From Ailanthus altissimus (taxonomy: Eukaryota > Streptophyta > Magnoliopsida > Sapindales > Simaroubaceae): a stretch of 64,000 bases of DNA. Shown in pieces: positions 48,600-59,658 of this stretch; the first letter of the stretch is position 1, and each line of letters starts with the position of its first letter. Location: NCBI GenBank assembly GCA_946807835.1, contig OX327686.1, positions 7,564,001 through 7,628,000 on the forward strand, read 5' to 3'. The position numbers and the translations under genes were made by a program. Under the pieces are notes generated by a model that searched no databases, was not told the origin of the DNA, and saw only the letters and a list, made by a program, of their open reading frames with translations.

Positions 48600-49510
48600 A
48601 AAGCAGCACCTTAAGATGACCCAGATATGTGGCATGAGTTAGATAGAGCAGAAGCAATAGAATAACACTGAGAAGTACCACACTTATTTATAAATTCCAA
48701 AACCCTTATTCATTTTTCCTTTTTTTTGACTAATGACAATTTAGTCCCTAAATTTATATTAATTACAAGTTGACCTCCAAAATTTTAATAATAATAAACT
48801 GACCCCTTAAATTTAAATAATTATAAACAAACCCCTATAAAATAATATAATTACAAAATAGCCCCTGACTTTTTATAAATTACAAAATGACCTCTAAAAA
48901 TTATTATAATTATAAAATAGCCCTAAAACTATTAAAAATTTCAAAAAAAGCTCTATAGGAATAAAAAATTATGATTTGACCTTGAAATACTGAAAAGTTT
49001 ACAAACAAACCTCTAACAGGAAACAGTGAACTTTAGGTGATGAATGGGGATTCTTTCGGTCTGGACGGTGTTGATCATGTCGCCATAGAACGGCCAGGAT
49101 CTACGTTGAAAGTGATTGACGACGATGGCATTCCGATAGTGCGTCCGGTGGTTTCAGATCTCGGATTGACGCGTCATCGATGGCGTTGAAACGGCCGATG
49201 ACTGAGGATTATTTTAGTGTGGGTGGTGTTGGTTACGTCACCGTAGAACAGTCGAGATCTGAAATGATAGTGGCCGGTAGCAGTGGTATTTCGGCGGTGA
49301 GTCCGACAATTTTTGGCCTCGTTTTGGCGCGTCATCGACGGCATTGAAATGGTCGGAGGATTCTAAGTAATCTAGGATGGGCGGTGGCTAAGATGGCAAG
49401 ATTTCAAAAATTTTTGGTAACTTTTCAAAAAACTCCAGTAGATTCCGTCAGATTTTGAAAAATATTTCAGCAAATCTCTAACTAAACAAAATGACAGTGA
49501 AAAAATCAAA
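48600..49510. repeat. Copia 3 leader: periodic AT/CCCT block and GC-rich tandem duplication, no Gag
   Basis: From about 48710 to 49020 a 30-38 bp pattern repeats: A/T-rich AATTATAAA-type stretch then TGACCYCTAAA or AGCCCCT. From about 49055 to 49365 a unit of about 160 bp occurs twice, with shared GTGTTGRTYAYGTC, CGTAGAACRG-like words and GCGTCATCGAYGGCRTTGAAA. Gag, which should lie here, cannot be found in any frame. Confidence 0.65.
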
Positions 49511-49522
49511 ACTCTGATATTA

Positions 49523-49696
49523 TATGAAAAATGTAAAGATAATATATTTCAGTATAAATATAAATTATACAATGAAGGCTTTATATAAACTGTAACTTTA
49601 TTACAAAATAAAAAAATAACATATATAAAAAAATAATATTTGGCATTAATAGTATGTATATATAATAGAAGAGTAGAAAGAAATTATTTCTTAATA
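49523..49696 (-). repeat. Copia 3 upstream (5') LTR
   Basis: TATGAAAAATG start in place of TGTGAGAAATG, 174 bp, about 13 bp shorter than its partner near the end. Many G and C of the partner are A and T here. Confidence 0.85.
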
Positions 49697-50560
49697 TCAT
49701 GCATTGTGGGGTTGCCAATACCTTAAATCAATTTGGTCCGCATGTACGTTTTCAAGGTGCTTGATGTCTACAAAAATGAGTCTTTTGCTGATTTACTGAT
49801 GCTGGTTCTACACTGTGTGACTCAACAGAACTTAGAATGATGTTGTGTTATCTTGTGGCGCTGTTGGTATCGTGTAAATATGTATGTGTAAAGGCAGATC
49901 TCTCTAGACAGTGCTAATGTTGTTAACTGAGCAGAGGGATATCTTTTAAGCCGTTCATGTGGTTCATTCTACTCTTATTCCTACAGTACCTCCACCATGG
50001 GAACTCCTTGATGAAGGGACCGTGAAGCTAAATATGGATGCAGCGTTGAATAAGGATCTTGGGGTTGTTGGTTTTGGTGCTGTTCTTTGGGACCATGAGG
50101 GGAAAGTTTTGTTCTCGGTAGCGTCGAAGATAACCTCCTATATATCGGTGGAGGTTGAAGAAGCTACGGCTGTCATCCGGGGACTTTAGCTCGTTCAACA
50201 ATGGTGTTCGACCAAGCTTATAGTTGAAACCGATTGCCTCACTCTTGTTTCGGTTGTGCATTCATCAGATGTATCAATCTCCGAGCTTGGAAAATATTCT
50301 TCTCTTATTACTGAGGCTTATTCCTCTTTCCAACAAGTTTGTCTTAGACATATGCGTAGAGTTGTTAATGTCTTGGCTCATAATATTGTTCGTATGGCTT
50401 TTAGTTTATCTTCGGATCAAATTCGGAGGCACTCTGTTCCTCCCTCCTTCTTGTACTTAGGGATCATCCTCCTTTTAGCTATTGGATTATTTCGATGGCT
50501 TTGATAAAAAACATTGTACCACGGTGACAGATCCAAATAAACCAAAAAAAAAAAAAACCA
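49697..50560 (+). pseudogene. L1 ORF2 C-terminal RNase H domain and poly-A tail
   Basis: HALWGC closes the zf-RVT domain. The frame at 49959-50189 then reads PPWELLDEGTVKLNMDAALN, VVGFGAVLWDHEGKVLFS and VEVEEATAVIRGL. This is the RVT_3 RNase H domain of plant L1, with the D, E and surrounding motifs. A stop follows (TAG in GL*LVQQW), and the end of the domain (ETDCLTLV, VNVLAHNIVRMA) is in other frames. The element ends with a run of 14 A near 50547-50560. Confidence 0.85.
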
Positions 50561-50900
50561 ACACTGCCATGTGTCAATTACTGTATATAACACCTCCCCT
50601 TAATCAAGTACAATCGAGACTACATTAACACCAAATTTTGAAAGCAATTTCTCTGTGTCGTGTTTTCTTCCACCACAAACATAAAAGTTGTATGATGAAA
50701 GCGGACTGCGTTTTAAACTATTATCTCTAAATCCGTATCTACGTTTATTTAAAAATAAAATATCAAATATTTTTTTAAAATTTGTTACAAATTTAAAATT
50801 TTATTATTAAATTCACACTAATAAATATGCACTCATTATTAAATCTACAACGAATTTTTTATAAATTTTGAACGAATTTTAAATTAATATAATAAAAAAA
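50560..50900. other. Spacer after the LINE
   Basis: No gene was recognised. The stretch 50560-50720 is somewhat less AT-rich than what follows. Confidence 0.5.
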
Positions 50901-52160
50901 TAAAATTACAACCTTAATTTAATTAAATAAAACATATTAATTAAAATAATATTAATTATAATTATAATTTTATTTACGTTAAATGTTATAATTTTAATTT
51001 TAATTATATTAAAATTTTATCATTTTAAATTCAATTTTAATTTTAATTACGTTAAATGTTATAATTTTAATTTTAATTTTAATTTTAATTACGTTAAATA
51101 ATTTTATTTTAATTCAAATTTTAATTTTAATTGCGTTAAATATTATAATTTTAAATCCAATTTTGATTTCAATTATGTTAAATATTATAACTCAAATTCT
51201 AATTTTAATTTTAATTATGTTAAATGTTGTAATTATAAATCCAATTTCGATTTCAATTACATTAAATTTTATAATTTCATTCGAATTTTTAATTCTAATT
51301 ACGTTAAATATTATAATTCAAAATCAAATTTTAATTTTAATTACGTTAATGGTTATAATTTCAATTCCAATTTCGATTTCAATTACATAAAATATTATAA
51401 TTTTAATTTTATTATTGATTTCAGTTATGTTAAATGTTATAATTTCAAATTCAATTTCGATTTCAATTACGTTAAATATTATAATTTTAAATTTAATTTT
51501 TATTTCAATTACATAAATATTATAATTTCAATTTCAATTACATAAATATTATAATTTTAATTTCAATTACAATTTTAATTACGTTAAATATCATAATTTC
51601 AATTCTAATTTCTATTTCAATTACGTTATAATTTTAAATCTAATTTTGATTTCAATTACGTTAAATGTCATAATTTCAAATTCAAATTTAATTTTAATTA
51701 TCTTAAATGTTATAATTATAATTCTTATTTTGATATCAATCACATTAAATATTATAATTTTCATTCCAATTTTGATTTCAATTACATTAAATATTATAAT
51801 TTTAAATCTAATTTCGATTTCAATTATGTTAAATGTTATAATTTTAAATCCAATTTCAACTACGTCAAATATTTTAATTCTAATTTCAATTCTAATTTTA
51901 TTTACATTAATTTTTATAATTCTAAATTCAATTTTAATTGTATTATATGTTATAATTTTAAATCTAATTTTAATTTTAATTTTAATTACATTAAACATTA
52001 TCATTCTAAATCCAATTTCATTTTCAATTTCAATCATATTTAGTTTCAATTATATTAAATATTATAATTTCAAATTTAATTTTAATTAAGTTAAATATTA
52101 AATATTTTAATTTTAATTTTAATTATTTTAAATACTATAATTTTAATTATAATTATAATC
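50900..52160. repeat. AT-rich minisatellite, unit about 40-45 bp, highly diverged
   Basis: Dozens of imperfect units contain TTACGTTAAATRTTATAATTT followed by variable stretches of CAATTYYAATTTYRATTT. Unit length varies through insertion of ATTTTA/ATTTCA hexamers. Both strands have long stop-free frames of Ile/Asn/Leu repeats (51646-52089 on + and 52049-51621 on -), which follow from the lack of TAA/TAG phases in the unit and are not genes. Confidence 0.85.
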
Positions 52161-52439
52161 ATTAATCTTTTTGAACTAATTTTATTTATTTTTTATTAAA
52201 TGTTATGAGTAACGTAAAATTAAATTTAAATATTTTGATGTGAATTAAAAATATATACAAAATATATCAATTTATATTTATATTTTTTTAAAATATAATA
52301 TGTACAAATATTCATTGTAAGTATCCGTAAATGTTTTTTTATCAAACTCATATTTATACTAAATTCGTTATGAATTTTAATTTTTATAAAATTCACTTTA
52401 AAATTTATCAACTTTATTTTAATACGAATAAATTTTACC

Positions 52440-53374
52440 GAATTTACTAATAATTTTGCCTTCCCAGCATCACTTATTCCGCGCGGTGTTGTCGCGAAAG
52501 TCGTGTTATTATTATTCGTTTCGTATTGATATAATAACAAAGCAAAGGCGACAACACCAAAAGTACAAAATCATCCTCCAATCTTTCTCTGTCTTATCTG
52601 ATTCTTTTTCTTCTCAGCCGCATCTTCGTTACCACCGCACGGATACTAAACCCCAGAACACTGATTTCGATTCTGTTTCCTTATTCATATGACTTCCCTT
52701 TGTTTTACTTATCGTTAGGGGAATGGATCTTTTTCGCTGAAGACACCCTTCGATTTTTTTTGCCTGCGTCTAATTGGGGCCAAAAATTTGACTTTGTTGT
52801 TTATTTATTTCAGGTAATTGATTCTCTGCCAAAACCTTATTCTTATACTTGCTCTTGGAATTTGATTTTTTTTTTTAATTTTATGTAATTATGTTTTCAA
52901 TTGGTTATGCATGTAGAAAGTCATATGAGGTTTTTTTTTTAATATAAAAAAATAACAAATATTGTTGATTGTATAATCCAATCAAAGTAAGCTACCTTAG
53001 AATTATTGGTTTACCCGAAAAAAAAAAAGTTTTGGTGGCTATTTGTTGATTGCTACTTCGGAAGTTTTGTGAGTTATAATGTGAAGGGCTTTTATTGTTT
53101 GGATTCATGTTGACTTTGATTTAATGGGATGACCAATTATGCTAGTTTATTTACAATCTGCAAAATTCATTTATCAGAGAATGTTGTCACATTGAAGTCC
53201 TAGAGGTTCTCTTGGTTATAAGTTCTTAAGAATTCTTAAATTCATTTCAACTATGCTACTCAATGGTGTTTATAGTTGAAATTATATGCCTGCAATTGAT
53301 TTATTGTTTATTTATCTATTTTGAAACTTCAATGCATATGCAATCATAACTTTATGTGAATTTCAGGCAGGCAA
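52440..53374 (+). promoter_or_regulatory. TOC90 promoter, 5' UTR exon and UTR intron
   Basis: A less AT-rich block from about 52445 contains the likely leader exon, ending at 52813 (TTTCAG|GTAATT). A UTR intron runs 52814-53366 (ends TTTCAG), followed by eight untranslated bases before ATG. Two very short upstream ORFs lie in the leader, at 52689 (9 codons) and soon after it (ATGGATCTTTTTCGCTGA). Transcription start is inferred from composition only. Confidence 0.55.
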
Positions 53375-56300
53375 ATGAAGAGTATTAGAGACTGGGTTTT
53401 CTCTCAGTTATTGGTGTCATCTAGACCATTGTCAGACAGTGGAAGTTTCTTTCATGGGGGACCTCCTGATGAAGACTTTGATGACCAAGGTATTACTTCT
53501 CTTCCCTTTCTGCGTGCAGTTATTAATTCATCACTTTAACATTAATATCTGTAAAGGAATAGATATGTTTTTGTTGTGGATGCTAGTTAGTTCAATTGAT
53601 AAAACATCTTGGAGTGGCACCATAGGTCTAAGTATTGAATCCTTCTCACATTAGGATTAGGGAGGGATTTTGGTCCATGTTCATGTAAGATATATATCAT
53701 TGTTAATGTAGTTCTCTAGTGATATTGAAAGGTAGAAGGGAAAAGAATTATTAAGATATATAAGGCTTTCCATATTTTACTTTTCCTCTTCTATACTTGG
53801 TTTAATTGAACAAATAAGAGTAAATAAGTACTAAATGTTAAGAGTAAACATTACTTGGTCAATTCTAGCATTATTTGTTTGATTTGATGGTGTTATATTT
53901 ATCCACGAAAGGCAGCAGTATTGCTTGTTTCCAACGTTGATTGTAGCATTATACCAGCACCTTGTATAGGGTTCCAAACCTTCAAATATCCCATAAATCA
54001 AGGTAGGTGCTTCAAAACCTGACTAACAGGCGAGAAACTTGACTTTAAGAAAGAAGGGGGGCGCGCTAGCTGCAATCTTTCTAAAGTGCTAACGCCTATA
54101 GTAAGGGGCCTTTTCTTGCTCGTTAGCGCTTTAGTTTGAGGCACTAGCTTACTAATAATATAGGGCTTTTTCAGCTTGATCGGAATCGATTCTATGATTG
54201 AATAGCAGAAGTGCTACTTAGTAGTAGAAACTCGGAGAGACAGACAGAGAGGGGACTCTATCATACCTGCTTAGACTAATTGATTCTCAGTTAAATGTAA
54301 GCATAATTGAACTTTACTTAGTTGCCTAGGTTACCTTGATAATGTCAATCATCCTTGATATCATTCACTTGCTTTCCTTGGTCGCCAACAAGACAAGTAT
54401 TATAGCACAAAAGAGAATCACTTGAATGAGTCATGTTGTATCTTTTCTAGTTTCTCGGTTCCTCATGTTGGACATCTTGGTCTTGAATGATATGTTACAT
54501 GATTCTTTGTTGACATGTTGAGGAAATGTCGTTTGGAAATAAATGGGTTAGATGTCAGATAACATACCTCTGTGATGCTTAATCAATTCATGGTTGTACA
54601 CAGTTAATATCTTATAGAAGCATTTGTGTGTAATTGCTTTGGCAGTTTAATATTGAGTAATAATTTATTTAGTGTAATACCAATAATATTATAATTTTTT
54701 GACGTAGGGTCTAGAACTTGGTGCATATCCAATTTTGATTTGCCTTTTCAACTTCTATTAGGATATCTTGGGCAAATTCATAGTTTTTCATCGTATGGAG
54801 TTCTTTCAGCTTTTTTATGTCTCTAATGGAATTTCCTTGTTGCATTATTATTCTAAATTGATAGGATATGTATGATATGCAACATGTTCATAGTGGTGTC
54901 TGAAAATTGTATAACAAGATTGTTCACCTTGTCTAATAATGTTATGTTTATAAATTTTAAATTGACTTAGATAAACACGATTTTGGTGCTCATTTCCTAT
55001 ATTTCAAGTGGTACAATACTAATGGTCCATTTCTGAGATTGGTGAGAAATTGCTTCAAGGCTGGCTCAAATTGGAGTCATTTAAATGAGCTTGTCATCTG
55101 TTATTCTTGTGTCTCTAAAGCAAGAGCTTATTGTGTCATTATTCATTTGGTTCAGCTCACACATCCAGTCTGGAAGAACCACCAGTACCTCCTAATGGAT
55201 GGTGCTCTTCTGATGCCAACCAGGATAACCAGGTTCAATCTTCTCTGCAACAAGTTCCAGTGGAAGATCCTTTTCAATCTCATAACCACAAAACTGATGA
55301 ACAAAAGATGGATCCCATGGTGAAGATCGAGGATCTCCAAATTAAGTTCTTGCGGCTTCTCCAACGTGTTGGGCGGTCACAAGATAATCTTCTTGCAGCA
55401 AAAGTCTTATATAGGTTACACTTGGCAACTTTGATACGAGCAGGAGAATCAGATATGAAGATGGTTAACCTGAGAAGTGATAGAGCCAGAGTGATAGCAA
55501 GAGAGCAAGAAGCAACTGGCATGCCTGAATTAGATTTCTCAATTAGAATACTTGTCCTTGGGAAAACAGGTGTTGGCAAGAGTGCAACCATAAATTCCAT
55601 GTTTGACCAAACGAAGACCCAAACTGATGCATTTGAACCTGCTACTGATCGAATCACAGAGGTTTCAGGAACTGTCCTTGGGATTAAAATAACTTTCATT
55701 GATACCCCTGGTTTCTTACCTTGTTCTGCGAGAAATGTGAGGAGAAATAGGAAGATTATGCTCTCTGTGAAAAGATTTGTTAGAAAACACCCACCTGATA
55801 TTGTTTTGTATTTTGAACGCCTTGATCTTATAAACATGGGCTACAGTGATTCCCCCCTGCTTAAGCTTATGACTGAAGTTTTTGGCCCTGCAATCTGGTT
55901 CAACACCATCCTTGTCATGACTCATTCTTCTTCAGCTGTTCCAGAAGGACCCAGTGGGTATCCTGTTAGCTATGAATCCTATGTTACGCAATGCACAGAT
56001 TTGGTGCAGCACTATATACACCAAGCAGTATCTGACTCTAGAATTGAAAACCCAGTGCTTTTAGTGGACAATCACCCTCAGTGCAGGAAAAATTTCAAAG
56101 GGGAATATATTCTTCCAAATGGACAGATTTGGAAATCTCATTTCTTCTTATTATGCATATGTACCAAAGTTCTTGGTGAAGCCAATGTCCTCTTAGGATT
56201 TCGAGACAGCATTGAACTGGGGCCTTCGAGTAATATACGAGTCCCATCTATGCCCCATCTCCTTTCATCTTTTCTCCGGCACCGCTCATTATCAAGTCCA

Positions 56301-57419
56301 AGTGAAGCGGAGAATGAAATTGCTGAAATATTGGTTTCGGATATGGATGAGGAAGATGAGTATGATCAGTTACCACCAATAAGAATTCTGACAAAATCTC
56401 AGTTTGAGAGACTGGCTAAATTCCAGAAAAAGTCCTATCTTGAGGAGCTTGAGTACCGAGAGATACTTTATCTTAAGAAACAATTAAAAGAAGAGTCCCA
56501 GAGGCAGAAGGAGAACAAGCTTTCTGAAGAGGAAAACTTTCTGACCGGCAGCAATCCTGATCACCTGGAAACTCCAGAGGCTGTCATGTTGCCAGATATG
56601 GCAGTACCCCTTAGTTTTGATTCAGATTGTCTTGCTCACAGGTATCGCTGCCTTGTTACGAGTGAACAGTGGCTTGCCAGGCCTGTTCTTGATCCCCAAG
56701 GATGGGATCATGATGTGGGCTTTGACGGAATAAACTTGGAGACAGGTTTGGAAATAAAAAGAAATGTCTTCGCCTCAATCACGGGACAGATAAGCAAGGA
56801 TAAGCGTGATTTCAATGTACAGTCTGAGAGTGCTGCAGCTTTTGTATATCCTGGGGGGCCCACCTACTGTGTAGGTCTTGATGTTCAATCAGCTGGTAAA
56901 GATATGATATATACAGTTCACGGGAACACTAAGATGAGAAATCTCAAGCCCAATGTTACTGATTGTGGGGTTTCTTTAATATCATTTGGGAACAAGAATT
57001 ATGTTGGTGCAAAGCTCGAAGATACTTTACTGGTTGGGAAAAGACTGAAGTTTGTAATGAATGCCGGCCGAATGGGTGGTGCTGGACAAGTGGCATATGG
57101 TGGGAGTTTTGAAGCAATTTTAAGAGGGAGAGACTACCCTGTGAGGAATGACAATGTCAGTTTATCAGTATCAGCTCTATCTTATAATAAAGAGGTGGTG
57201 TTGAGTGGAGGTTTCCAATCTGAGTTCCGGCCAAGCAGAGGCATGAAAATGATGGTTAATGCCAATCTAAATAGCCGAAAAATGGGACAGGTTTGTATAA
57301 AGTTGAATAGCTCTGAGCACATGGAAATTGCTCTCCTCGTAGTTTTCTCAATTTTTAAGGGCCTTTTACGTAGAAAGGCAACTGAAAATGGAAGCGCGGA
57401 GGCACTGGAGATGGGATAA
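53375..57419 (+). CDS. TOC90: Translocase of chloroplast 90 (TOC90), outer-envelope GTPase receptor
   Basis: TOC90 is a member of the TOC159 receptor family. It binds transit peptides at the plastid outer envelope and works with TOC33/34 and TOC75. Coding exons are 53375-53489 and 55156-57419, joined in phase (2379 nt, 792 residues, the usual TOC90 length). The N-terminus KSIRDWVFSQLLVSSRPL is like other TOC90 proteins, which lack the large acidic domain of TOC159. The AIG1-type GTPase domain has GKTGVGKSAT (G1, about residues 173-182), DTPG (G3, about 220) and TILVMTHSS (G4). A short acidic stretch DMDEEDEYD lies near 433-442. A C-terminal membrane-anchor domain (about 520-792) ends in KGLLRRKATENGSAEALEMG. 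No damage was seen. Intron 1 is 1.67 kb and holds a foreign GC-rich patch. Confidence 0.95.
53990..54290. other. Probable mitochondrial DNA insert (NUMT) in TOC90 intron
   Basis: A stretch of about 250-300 bp differs from its surroundings in composition: AAGAAGGGGGGCGCGCTAGC, GTGCTAACGCCTATAGTAAG, GGGCCTTTTCTTGCTCGTTA, TCGGAATCGATTCTATG. This wording (G-rich runs, AAGAAAG, CTTGCTCGTTAGCGC) resembles plant mitochondrial intergenic DNA. No mitochondrial gene is contained, so assignment rests on style only. Confidence 0.4.
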
Positions 57420-59640
57420 GTTTTCATAGCTTCTTAAGGTTTTGATAATATTTTTTTGGTTCAGAGAGGAAACTGTAGTGGCCGAGCAATCTATATTTGG
57501 AGCTTAGTGTGAGATCTCACAAGGACGTGAAAGGGGAAATGGAGAAGTGAGTTTCTCGGTGCCCATTCCAGATTCTTCTTTACATTGATTTTATTGGGTA
57601 ACTATTTGGGAATTGTGGCAGAGTGATCTAGATAAATACATTTATTTTGCCTTGAAAACCAGTAGCCTCTCACCTCTTGACTCAATACAGCATGAGCATC
57701 CAGTGAAGCCGTCAGCTAAGGTTATTTTTGCATAAATTTGGTGATAAATGTACAGGAAATAATTAAAATGAGCTTTTTTTTTTTAATGTTTATTTTGCGA
57801 TTCACGTGGGAAGATGAAATAAAGGTAAGACAATCAATTGTTTCCCGGTATTTTTCTTTAATTAAATTAATATTATGTGCTGCAGAGTTTCAGAAAGTTG
57901 TGTTAAAATAACAATATATTCTCATCTCCATCAGTAATTCGGCCATGGAAAGATTTGCTTGACCAAATTGATTTTTGCTTAAAATACTTAAATAGAATGA
58001 GTTTTATATTTTATGCATTGGCTGCAACTGGGGCGGGTTGGTTGATGACATGTTCAGCAATCTGTTTTGGCAAACTGGGTAGAAGGCAGTTTGATTTGGA
58101 AACATCTTTCAAGTATTTTTCTACTTTTGCTTATAGATTCCACTCTATTGCAGGCCTGATACATAATTTTAAATAAAAATGATTATATCTTAAAGTTGTT
58201 TTCTTTTGTGCTGTCTGGTACAAACTAAAGAGAAGTACAAAGTAATCTGGTATAATAGAAAAGAGCTTGTAAGTTAGAAACTTTAAAGCAGAACGACGAA
58301 TGGCTAATACAGACGAAGCTATTCAGGATAGCAGTCGTGATCATTGAGCAGTTGAACGAGGGATTGGAATTTTCCATGTGTGCAAAACGAGCTCCACCAA
58401 ATTGGGTCATGGAAAAGAAACCACTAATTTTTCTATCAGCTAATCAATTTGAAGTTGGTGGGACTCTTGGAATCAAATTGATGACCAACTTGGCTTTGCA
58501 TTTTAATTAGATTTATATTATTAACGTATACGTACATTTGTTTTTGATAAATGAGGGATTGATTGTATCATTGTTTATGAAAAATTATTTAATAAGATTA
58601 TATAATCTATTTTGAATATTTTCTCATATTTTTTTATATTCAACTATAATTAATTGATTTATTAAATAATAAAATAGCATCGGGTGACTTTATAGATTAT
58701 ATGGTAGGGACAACTCGTAGAAATTTTTTTATATTATCTCTATAAAATTATCTTTTATAGATCTAATTAAAATATGTTAGTTAAATGAAGTTTTTTATGA
58801 TTAGTTGAATAGTCCATAAATAATGTGGTAGAACGACATCATACAAGATTTGTCAGTATTTCATGAGAGTAATTTCATATAACGAGAAATGGGGCAGCGG
58901 CTGGTGCAACAAAAGACTAAAAAGCAAATAATACAGTAAAGAAACCACGATTTACAGCAAATGGGATCAAGTCATCATCAAGAAAATACAGGGACATGTA
59001 TTTGATGATTAATTCGGATTATAATACTTATGAAGCATTATACAATTTTTCTAGTCTTTCCAGCTGCTTTTTTCTTCCTCCCTTTCGACCGACAAAGGCA
59101 AAGTACATGTATTTGATTTGGTCGTCGTTTTTTAATTACAACAGAATATGATTCTCTTTTCCCAGCAGCATATGCCAAGCCTTGATACCTTATAATATCC
59201 TGATTCCTCAGCTATCACAATTCACAAAAGTCCAGAACTTCCTCAAAACCAATAATTATAATAATTAGTCTTCAATCAAATATCCTAATTTTTTTTTTTA
59301 ATAAAACAAAGTAAACAAAATCAGATCTCCCAAATCCAATCTCCATAAAAACAAGAAACAGGGATACATTTCACCTCCCACAAATCTCTTCACAAAACTA
59401 CACACATGACACCAAAAATAAATAAATAACATGAGATTAACCAAAACATGCTCAGAATCTTCACACCAAGAACACCATCCAATCTAAAGTTCAGTTTATT
59501 CTTCAATTCGTTTACAAACTCAAAACAATTCATTTACATCATCTAATACATACACAATTACCAGTAAAAGAAAAGGAGAAGGAAAAAAAAATATCAAATA
59601 TAAATTAACTAATCACTGAAGCAAATAATTTTCACCTGAA
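57420..59640. other. TOC90 3' UTR and spacer up to ARM-gene 3' UTR
   Basis: The TOC90 3' UTR probably ends within the first few hundred bases. No further gene is supported. From about 59300 to 59658 the sequence is probably the 3' UTR of the convergent ARM-repeat gene. Confidence 0.5.
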
Positions 59641-59658
59641 TTATTAAGGCAATATCTT

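Larger units (their letters stand above)
45210..49696 (-). mobile_element. Ty1/copia retrotransposon 3 (Ale-like), minus strand, lacking Gag
   Basis: Short LTRs are 45210-45396 (187 bp) and 49523-49696 (174 bp). The primer site is at 49511-49522 (diverged TGGTATCAGAGT complement). A polypurine tract (AAGGGAGGG on minus) lies next to 45396. Flanks TTATG (45205-45209) and TCATG (49697-49701) form a target duplication with one change, and the L1 zf-RVT frame (ETTF, HALWGC) closes across it. Protease to RNase H are on minus, but no Gag is present. Confidence 0.9.
28440..50560 (+). mobile_element. L1-type LINE, split by four LTR-element insertions
   Basis: Five separated pieces on + form one element in order: 28440-28645, 34244-35842, 36834-37983, 42947-45209 and 49697-50560. 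They encode, in sequence, the DUF4283-like start of ORF1, its zinc knuckle, the ORF2 endonuclease, reverse transcriptase, zf-RVT zinc-binding domain and an RNase H domain, ending with a 14-A tail near 50547-50560. Removing the insertions leaves about 6 kb, the expected length of a plant L1. Stops are frequent in all parts. The 5' end may lie somewhat before 28440 and no target duplication for the LINE was found. Confidence 0.85.

Noticed and set aside
51621..52089. ORFs of 142 and 147 codons on both strands
   Set aside because: They are built of Ile/Asn/Leu repeats from the AT-rich minisatellite and show no protein character.
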